Assembly (NCBI RefSeq): GCF_020886695.1
Contig: NZ_AP024485.1
Span: 2,613,001-2,677,000 of the forward strand
Direction of reading: 5' to 3'
Length of the DNA: 64,000 nucleotides
Source: Pseudodesulfovibrio sediminis
GTDB lineage: Bacteria > Desulfobacterota > Desulfovibrionia > Desulfovibrionales > Desulfovibrionaceae
The notes under the pieces are model-generated. The model made no database searches, was not told the DNA's origin, and was given only the letters and a program-made list of their open reading frames with translations. Positions 58,040 through 64,000 of this stretch are shown here, one piece after another (the first letter of the stretch is position 1; every line of letters starts with the position of its first letter). The translations under genes were made by a program, and so were the position numbers.

Positions 58040-58564
58040 ATGGATACAGTTGCTCTCCATACCTACAGGCCGGACAGCGTCCCGGAGGGTCGCTCCTTTC
58101 TCCTTGAAAATGTGGTTCACCATCATGCCGCATATTATGGCGAGCACTGGGGGTTCGATGCGCGTTTTAAGGCGCAGGTACTTCGCGAATTCACCGAGTT
58201 TCTGGAGACCTTATCCCCGGACCGGGATGGCTGCTGGTGGGTGCGTTCCGGCGACGGGTTTGGCGGTGTCGTGGCCGTGGATGGCAGCCGTTCAGGCGTG
58301 GGACAGGCGCGTGTGCGCTGGTTCATCGTGCCCGAATCCTGTCAGGGCAAAGGCGTTGGCGGCAGGCTTTTTGAGCGCGCCATGGTCTTTTGTCGGGAGC
58401 GTGGATTTTCTCAGGTGTATCTGTGGACGTTTGCCGGTCTGGGAGCCGCGCGTAGTCTGTATGAACGCAATGGTTTTGTTCTGACGGAAGAAGCCGTGGG
58501 TGATGGCTGGGGCCCGGAAATCACCGAACAGAAGTTCGTGTTGGAGCTTACGCGCACGCCCTGA
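58040..58564 (+). CDS. GNAT-family acetyltransferase
   Basis: A 174-residue protein with the acetyl-CoA site [22 protein letters not shown] (Q-x-x-G-x-G) and the C-terminal [12 protein letters not shown]. The substrate is unknown. It begins 11 bases after the kinase gene and is probably cotranscribed. Its last 17 bases overlap the 3' end of recQ on the other strand. Confidence 0.86.
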   Translation: MDTVALHTYRPDSVPEGRSFLLENVVHHHAAYYGEHWGFDARFKAQVLREFTEFLETLSPDRDGCWWVRSGDGFGGVVAVDGSRSGVGQARVRWFIVPESCQGKGVGGRLFERAMVFCRERGFSQVYLWTFAGLGAARSLYERNGFVLTEEAVGDGWGPEITEQKFVLELTRTP

Positions 58565-60752
58565 GAAACCGGATCAGGTCGTAGGAATACTGCTTGTCCA
58601 GCGCCTCGAAGACCGGGGTCATGGACACGACGCCTTTGGCCTGGAAGGCCTTGATCGAGTTAAGGATCGTTTCCAGCTCCTCGTCGGGCAGGTCCACCAC
58701 GTTTCGGTAGTCGATCTTGCCCCTCTTTGCGGCTTCACCCAGATGTTTCCAGACGGAAGGCGGCTTGAGACCGCGTTTTTCCGCCACCTTTTCCACGCTG
58801 CCCAACTCGACAAAGAGGTCCAGTGAAGTCTGTGCCGTGGAGGTAAATTCCACTTTCTTGGTTTTTTTCTTTTCGTGCTGTTCCCGTACTTCTTCCGGTA
58901 TTTCCGGAGTTGACGCCGGGCGTCCATGTTCTGCTTCATGCGCTGTCAGGCATGCCAGAAACGTTTCGCCGTAGTGGTTGAGCTTGTTGAGCCCCACCCC
59001 GGACATACAGCCGAGTTCGTCGAGATCGCGTGGGCGGTAGCGCACGAAATCGAGCAGGGTCTTGTCTGCAAAAATGGCGTACGGCGGTGCGCCCTGCTCT
59101 TCGGATACGCGCAGGCGCAGATCGCGCAGGGCGTCGAACAGGGCCTCGGCTTCCCAGTTCGTGAGCACGTCCACGGCCAGTGCGGGCGCGCGTTTTTTCT
59201 TTTTGGAGGCGCGGGGCAGGACCGGGTCCGTGCGAAAGCGCACTTCCTGTTCGCCCTTGAGCACGGGCCACGAGCGTTCGTTCAGGGCCAGGGCGTTGAA
59301 CCGGTCGAGGTCCACGGAGACCAGCCCGCTGGCCAGCAGTTGACGGTAGACCGATTTCCATTGTTCCTGCGTCATTTCCTGGCCGATGCCGAAGGTGGAC
59401 ACGCGGTGGTGGCCGAACTGTTTGATGCGGTCGTTTTCCTTTCCCACAAGCACCTGCGTGAGGTAGTTCACGCCAAACCGTTGCTCTGTACGAAAAATAT
59501 TGGAGAGCGCCTTTTGTGCGGCCACGGTGCCGTCCCATGTGTCCACGGGGCTGAGGCAGTTGTCACAGTTGCCGCACGGCTCGATGTGTTCGCCGAAATA
59601 GCCGAGCAGGGCCTGCCTGCGGCACCCGGCGGTTTCCAGAAAGGCGAACAGCGAGGCGAGCTTGGAGTGTTCCACCCGCTTGCGGGTCTCATCGGCTTCG
59701 CCGGATTCGATCATGGAGCGCAGCACCGCGATGTCCTGCATGCCAAAGCACATCCAGGCCGTGGCAGGCAGTCCGTCGCGGCCGCCGCGGCCGGTTTCCT
59801 GATGATACGCCTCCAGTGATTTGGGCGGCTCAAGGTGGCAGACAAAGCGGACGTTGGGCTTGTCCACACCCATGCCGAAGGCGACTGTGGCCACGATGAT
59901 CACCCCTTCCTCGCGCATGAATCGGTCCTGATTCCGGGCGCGATCACCGGGCGTCATTCCCGCGTGGTACGGCAGGGCATTGAAGCCGTTTTTTTGGAGA
60001 AATTCTGCGGTCGCATCCACTTTCTTGCGGCTGAGACGGTAGACGATGCCCGCGTCATTGGGATGGTTTTCCTTGATGAATCGTTTGAGCATGGCCGTGG
60101 CATTCTTTTTGGGCGAGACCATGTACCGGATGTTTGGGCGGTCGAATCCGGTGGCAAATACCTGGGCCTGTTCGAGCTGGAGGTTGCGGATGATATCCGC
60201 CTGGGTCGGCTCGTCTGCGGTGGCGGTCAGGGCTAGGCGCGGTACATGGGGGAACCGTTCCTTGATGACCGAGAGCTGCATGTACTCGGGCCGGAAGTCA
60301 TGGCCCCACTGGGATACGCAGTGTGCTTCGTCAATGGCGAACAGGCTTGGATTGCACCGGCTCAAAAAGTCGAGAAAGCCGGGTTTGCACAATCGCTCCG
60401 GGGCCACATAGAGCAGGTCGAGCTGGCCGTTCTCCACCATGCGTTCAATGTCGTAGGCCGTGTTCGGGTCCATGGACGAGTTGAGGCAGGCCGCACGAAT
60501 GCCCATCTGGGTCAGCCCCTGCACCTGATCGTGCATGAGCGCGATGAGGGGCGAGACACAGATACCCACGCCGTTTCGGAGCATGGCCGGGATCTGATAG
60601 CACAGCGATTTGCCGCCGCCCGTGGGCATGAGGACCAACGAATCGCCGCCACGCATGACATTGTCGATGATCGGCTCCTGCAATCCGATGAAGTCGGAAA
60701 AACCAAAGACGGAAGCGAGTATTTCGCGTGGGGAGGGTACGGTGTCTGACAT
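58548..60752 (-). CDS. recQ: ATP-dependent DNA helicase RecQ
   Basis: A 734-residue 3'-5' DNA helicase: Walker A TGGGKSL, DEAH box, the [21 protein letters not shown] motif, zinc cysteines ([16 protein letters not shown]), an RQC winged-helix region and an HRDC domain near residues 525-600. A further C-terminal helix-turn-helix region (about 615-734) follows. It unwinds recombination intermediates. ATG 60752 is the normal family start. Confidence 0.95.
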   Translation of the reverse strand: MSDTVPSPREILASVFGFSDFIGLQEPIIDNVMRGGDSLVLMPTGGGKSLCYQIPAMLRNGVGICVSPLIALMHDQVQGLTQMGIRAACLNSSMDPNTAYDIERMVENGQLDLLYVAPERLCKPGFLDFLSRCNPSLFAIDEAHCVSQWGHDFRPEYMQLSVIKERFPHVPRLALTATADEPTQADIIRNLQLEQAQVFATGFDRPNIRYMVSPKKNATAMLKRFIKENHPNDAGIVYRLSRKKVDATAEFLQKNGFNALPYHAGMTPGDRARNQDRFMREEGVIIVATVAFGMGVDKPNVRFVCHLEPPKSLEAYHQETGRGGRDGLPATAWMCFGMQDIAVLRSMIESGEADETRKRVEHSKLASLFAFLETAGCRRQALLGYFGEHIEPCGNCDNCLSPVDTWDGTVAAQKALSNIFRTEQRFGVNYLTQVLVGKENDRIKQFGHHRVSTFGIGQEMTQEQWKSVYRQLLASGLVSVDLDRFNALALNERSWPVLKGEQEVRFRTDPVLPRASKKKKRAPALAVDVLTNWEAEALFDALRDLRLRVSEEQGAPPYAIFADKTLLDFVRYRPRDLDELGCMSGVGLNKLNHYGETFLACLTAHEAEHGRPASTPEIPEEVREQHEKKKTKKVEFTSTAQTSLDLFVELGSVEKVAEKRGLKPPSVWKHLGEAAKRGKIDYRNVVDLPDEELETILNSIKAFQAKGVVSMTPVFEALDKQYSYDLIRFLRACA

Positions 60753-61101
60753 GAAGGCAGAGCCTAGGGCAAAGGGTCGGGGAAGGCAATGAAAAGGGAA
60801 AGCGCGCCTGATGTGATGACGGTGAGAACCGGGATAGGATGCCGCCTTCGGCGGTGTATGTCGGGTGACTTCGCCTCTGACGGCCAAAGGATATATCCTT
60901 TGGAATCCTGTTTGGCGCCGTTGGTGCGGGTACGAGCTAGGTATCAGATCAGCACAGAAGGTGTACAAGAGGGATGCAAGGGCGAGAGTCCTTGCCCGTC
61001 GGAGACGAAATCACCCGACCAATTCCGCCGAAGGCGGTATCCTATCCTGATTTCAAAACAGAAGGAGCGAAAGAAGGTTCGTGCCGGGTTGGGTGGTGTT
61101 A
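60753..61101. other. Intergenic tract containing an inverted pair of hairpin modules
   Basis: No gene is supported here. Most of it is the inverted-repeat structure listed at 60831-61049. Confidence 0.55.
60831..61049. repeat. Large inverted repeat made of two diverged hairpin modules
   Basis: Arms 60831-60873 and 61006-61049 are near-identical inverted copies, each with CCGCC-TTC-GGCGG and TCGGGTGA. Similarity continues inward at a lower level to about 95 bases per arm, including the perfect 20-base palindrome CCAAAGGATATATCCTTTGG (60884-60903) on the left and CAAGG..CCTTG on the right. The size and shape are MITE-like, but no target-site duplication is evident. Confidence 0.72.
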
Positions 61102-61518
61102 TCAGATCACTGATGCCAGCATGTTGCCCGGGGGCGGGTAGATGGTCTCTCCGCTTTTGGCATAGGCTGTGAGTGCGGTGCGGACGCGGTTTTGGGACGG
61201 CGAGTCCGTGGATGAGGATGCGGTTTCCTGTTCGCGGAACGAAGCGCCTTCGGCTCCGACCTTGGCGCGCAGGGATTCCACTTCGGCTTCGGTCTTGAAT
61301 GCTTCGGCCTGTTCTTTCTTCTCGCGCACATCGCGGGAAAGGGAGGGATCGAGCGTGGTTTTTTCGGATTGATAGTCCAGGCCGAACTTGCCCAGCCGAA
61401 AACCGAACGACGTGGTCGTCGTCCTGGCCTGGGGCGTTACCGTCCGCTTTTCGCTCTTCTTTTCAGCCAGAGCGGAAGTCTTGCGGTATTGTTCTGATGC
61501 GTGGCCTGAAATGCGCAC
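61102..61518 (-). CDS. Conserved hypothetical protein
   Basis: A 138-residue protein, Lys/Glu/Ser/Thr-rich and largely polar, with a predicted helical, partly disordered character (KTEAEVESLRAKVGAEG) and a Pro-containing C-terminus. No family known to me. It starts with GTG, preceded by AGGAG 6 bases away, which supports it as real. Confidence 0.6.
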   Translation of the reverse strand: MRISGHASEQYRKTSALAEKKSEKRTVTPQARTTTTSFGFRLGKFGLDYQSEKTTLDPSLSRDVREKKEQAEAFKTEAEVESLRAKVGAEGASFREQETASSSTDSPSQNRVRTALTAYAKSGETIYPPPGNMLASVI

Positions 61519-61960
61519 GATCGACTCCTACGATAGCAACCTGCTCGAATCACTGCTTGCGTCACTGTTCGTGAACACTGCACACTGTTCGGCTGTCTTG
61601 GCTCCGGCCCTTTCTTGCGAACAAAAAAAGGCCAAGGCGCATTATATCGCAGCCCGGCCATCCCTGCACTCATGTGAAAAAGAGTGCGCTCAATCCAGAG
61701 GGACCCGTGGTTTTCCGCTTCCCATCCGTGGGAATTGGCAAACTGAGTTCGTTCAATTCAAGTCATACCATACGCACTTTGCCCAGTATTGACAACCCTT
61801 CCCCTCCCGGGGGGGAGGGCAATCTGCGGTCTTTGCGTGGGTGTTTTCATAATAGTGTAACTTCTTCAGCCCTTGTCGCGATAAATCATGGAGCAGAGGA
61901 TGGATTTGAAATAGTGGTGTGATGGTCTGCATTCATCGAGGGGATTGGAGAAAAAATTAT
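61519..61960. other. Intergenic stretch before the Lcl-domain gene
   Basis: No supported gene. A dyad CCCTCCC/GGGAGGG lies at 61802-61819. A possible minus-strand terminator-like tract, GGCC..GGCCTTTTTTT, lies near 61625-61660. The promoter of the Lcl-domain gene was not identified. Confidence 0.35.
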
Positions 61961-63448
61961 ATGAAGAAAACGCTTCTGTTGATTATTGGATTTGTTGTGG
62001 CGACAGGGCTTGCCGTGGCCGGGGTCAATTTGAAATACCCCATTGTCGATACGGGACAAAATGGTTGTTTCGATTCGCGGTCACAGAGAGACTGCCCGGA
62101 GCCGGGCAAGCCATTCAACGGCCAGGACTCCCAGTACAAGGGGAATCAGCCGCATTACAAGGACAACGGTGACGGTACGATCACCGATCTGGTCACCGGC
62201 CTCATGTGGGTCAAGGAGCGCGGTAATCCTGTTGGCTGGCAGCAGGGCATGAACGGCGCAAGTGAATGCCGCGTGGGTGGCTATGACGACTGGCGCGCGC
62301 CCACCATCAAGGAGCTCTATTCTCTCATTGATTTCAATGGCTGGGTACAGGGTGACGAGAGCAGCTCCACGGCCTATATCGATACGAGATTCTTTGATTT
62401 CAAATGGGGCGACACCAACAAGGGGCAGCGTCTCATTGATTGTCAGGATTGGTCTGCCACGGTGTATACCGGCACGACCATGGGCGATTTCAAGACCGCG
62501 TTCGGTGTGAATTTCGCGGATGGACGGATCAAGGGATACCCTGTGTATGGACAGGGCGGGCGTTCCAATCGCTATATGCGGTATGTGCGCGGCAACCCGG
62601 ACTACGGCAAAAATGATTTTGCGCTTGGGGCCGAAGACACGGTGGTCGACAAGGCCACGAGCCTGATCTGGCAGCAGGCGGACGACGGCACCACCCGCAA
62701 CTGGGAAGAGGCGCTTGCATACTGCGAGGAGTTGACTTTGGGCGGCCGGTCCGACTGGCGTCTGCCCAGTGCCAAGGAACTGCAATCCATCGTGGATTAC
62801 ACGCGCAGCCCGACGGCCACCGATTCGGCGGCCATTGATCCCATTTTCGATGTGACGGATATCGAATCCTATTACTGGACCTCCACCACACATCTGGATG
62901 GTCCCAGACCAAGGCATGCCGCGTATGTGGCCTTTGGCCGGGCCATGGGATATTTCGCTTCTCCCCGGAGCGGCGGAGCCAGGGAGTTCATGGACGTGCA
63001 CGGAGCCGGCGCCCAGCGGAGCGATCCCAAGGCGGGCAATTCGGCCCGGTATCCGCAGGGGCATGGCCCGCAGGGTGACGACATTCGCATCGACAACTCT
63101 GTGCGCTGCGTGACCGGCGGCGGAGTGGCGTACTACGAACCGTCCAATGACCCGATTCCCTCGTGGAATAGAGGGAATCAGGAACAGCGTCCCGGCCGAG
63201 CCGGACATGGCGGCGGACCGGGTATGCAGAGCGGTGGCCCTGGCATGGGTGGAGGAACACCTGGCATGAGCATGGGCCAACGTCAGGGACCGCCTCAGGA
63301 AGCGTATGCTGCGTGTAATGAAAAGGAACAGGGTGACGAGTGCATGGTGGAAACGCCCCATGGCACTGTGAAAGGTATTTGTCGTGACACCTCTGATGGC
63401 ACTGTCTGCGTGCCGAAAGACGGTCGTCGTGGTGGAAAACCCATGTAA
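61961..63448 (+). CDS. Exported Lcl/DUF1566-domain protein
   Basis: A 495-residue secreted protein with signal peptide (about 1-20). Two Lcl_C (DUF1566) repeats, at about 50-190 and 215-390, share TDLVTGLMWVKE/DKATSLIWQQ, DDWRAPTIKELYSLID/SDWRLPSAKELQSIVD and a terminal GNxRYMRYVRG/VRCVTGG strand. A Gly/Met-rich linker (about 410-445) precedes a short Cys-containing C-terminal module (CNEKEQGDECMVETPHGTVKGIC). The domain is related to surface and adhesin-like proteins; the ligand is unknown. GGAG precedes the ATG. Confidence 0.85.
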   Translation: MKKTLLLIIGFVVATGLAVAGVNLKYPIVDTGQNGCFDSRSQRDCPEPGKPFNGQDSQYKGNQPHYKDNGDGTITDLVTGLMWVKERGNPVGWQQGMNGASECRVGGYDDWRAPTIKELYSLIDFNGWVQGDESSSTAYIDTRFFDFKWGDTNKGQRLIDCQDWSATVYTGTTMGDFKTAFGVNFADGRIKGYPVYGQGGRSNRYMRYVRGNPDYGKNDFALGAEDTVVDKATSLIWQQADDGTTRNWEEALAYCEELTLGGRSDWRLPSAKELQSIVDYTRSPTATDSAAIDPIFDVTDIESYYWTSTTHLDGPRPRHAAYVAFGRAMGYFASPRSGGAREFMDVHGAGAQRSDPKAGNSARYPQGHGPQGDDIRIDNSVRCVTGGGVAYYEPSNDPIPSWNRGNQEQRPGRAGHGGGPGMQSGGPGMGGGTPGMSMGQRQGPPQEAYAACNEKEQGDECMVETPHGTVKGICRDTSDGTVCVPKDGRRGGKPM

Positions 63449-63472
63449 GAAACAGAATCGGAAAAAGAAGAT

Positions 63473-63509
63473 ACAACGCCGGATATCCTGGATGTCCGGC
63501 GTTGTTTTT
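63473..63509 (+). terminator. Terminator after the Lcl-domain gene
   Basis: CAACGCCGGA pairs with TCCGGCGTTG and is followed by TTTTT on the plus strand. Confidence 0.9.
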
Positions 63510-63591
63510 GGGAAAGGCAGTCTGCGAGGCAGCGTCTTCGGCCCCTCGTGTTCCGATAAGGGCTTGTACGGGGTACGGCTGTTGCTTCGGC

Positions 63592-64000
63592 TTAGGTGAT
63601 GGTGTCCTCTTTCGTTTCTCCCATGATTCTTTCCAGACGGCGTTGAATCATGCGGATGTGCAGGCGCAGGGAGTAGATGTAGTCGGTGTACGAGAGCGGC
63701 ACCGAGGTCTCCAGCACCATTCGGTCCATCTCCTCCAACTGATCCAGCATTCTTTGCGCGTCTTCCTTGCAGGTCATTTCATAGGCTTCGGTATCGAGCT
63801 GCTTGAGGTGCTTGTACCACTTGAAGATGCGACGTCTGATCTGCCAGCGGTAGGCGGGCGGCGTGATCTTGAACAGCGGGAAGAGCAGGGTCAGCAGCGG
63901 GATGAGCAGAATCTTGAGCCGTTCGATGGTGATGGCGAGCTGAAAGGGCAGATAGCGCATGAGGAACGGCGGGCCGGATTTGTAGAAATTTTCGCCCTCG
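63592..64000 (-). CDS. TAXI-type TRAP transporter solute receptor, C-terminal part (gene runs off the window)
   Basis: The frame stays open to the window edge with EGENFYKSGPPFLMRYLPFQLAITIERLKILLIPLLTLLFPLFKI, a C-terminal membrane segment and juxtamembrane region I associate with TAXI-family TRAP solute receptors, then a helical tail. Only the last 135 or so residues are present, so the receptor domain itself cannot be checked. An internal Met at 63960 is probably not the true start. Confidence 0.7.
   Translation of the reverse strand, partial: EGENFYKSGPPFLMRYLPFQLAITIERLKILLIPLLTLLFPLFKITPPAYRWQIRRRIFKWYKHLKQLDTEAYEMTCKEDAQRMLDQLEEMDRMVLETSVPLSYTDYIYSLRLHIRMIQRRLERIMGETKEDTIT

Overview
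The window looks like chromosome of a sulfate-reducing deltaproteobacterium of the Desulfovibrio/Pseudodesulfovibrio type. The pointers are an Nfn-type transhydrogenase fused into one chain, haem-rich c-type cytochromes with a membrane cytochrome b, an F1-type ATP synthase operon without the a and c genes, many PAS histidine kinases, and intergenic tracts of small GC-rich hairpins. This is inferred from gene content; there is no rRNA in the window.

Layout. 0-3.5 kb: a sigma-54 activator and an exported alpha/beta hydrolase. 3.6-7.0 kb: an operon for an octahaem lipoprotein, a trihaem cytochrome and a cytochrome b, lying between an intact tRNA-Arg(UCU) gene and a 45-base copy of that tRNA's 3' end, which is the footprint expected of tRNA-targeted integration. 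7.1-12.3 kb: a FIST-domain sensor translationally coupled to a histidine kinase, then the fused Nfn-like enzyme. 12.6-16.8 kb: a pyrimidine-dimer glycosylase, a hypothetical gene, rpsA and sppA. 17-22 kb: a CHASE/PAS kinase, a zinc phospholipase C-like protein, an HD-GYP phosphodiesterase and an NmrA-like oxidoreductase. 22.2-25.2 kb: a hydantoinase/oxoprolinase and a histone-deacetylase-family amidohydrolase. 25.2-26.0 kb: a hairpin-rich tract with no credible gene. 26-29.8 kb: flavoprotein and nitroreductase diverging from an HxlR regulator, a solo Hpt protein, and phoU-pstB behind a good Pho box. 29.8-34.2 kb: an AMIN-like protein, a glycosyltransferase, an exported acetolactate decarboxylase, cheD and an MFS carrier. 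34.2-38 kb: DUF523 and YgjP-like proteins, an ArsR regulator with its likely operator, a flavodoxin-like protein, a small protein and a GT9 heptosyltransferase.

38.1-50 kb is one long minus-strand run: mreB, mreC, mreD, mrdA and rodA (cell-wall elongation), a bactofilin, then the ATP synthase genes b', b, delta, alpha, gamma, beta and epsilon. 50-56 kb: a radical SAM protein, a DUF4242 protein, a periplasmic solute-binding protein, and a copper cassette (copA, an unknown exported protein, a CopZ-like chaperone). 56-64 kb: a PocR-domain kinase, a GNAT acetyltransferase, recQ, an inverted pair of hairpin modules, a small hypothetical gene, an exported Lcl/DUF1566 protein, and the 3' end of a TAXI-type TRAP solute-receptor gene running off the window.

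Most of the window is core chromosome. The parts with the least standard explanation are the tRNA-flanked cytochrome module, the two hairpin tracts (25.2-26.0 and 60.8-61.05 kb), the exported acetolactate decarboxylase behind cheD, and the ArsR operator that overlaps a probably leaderless start.
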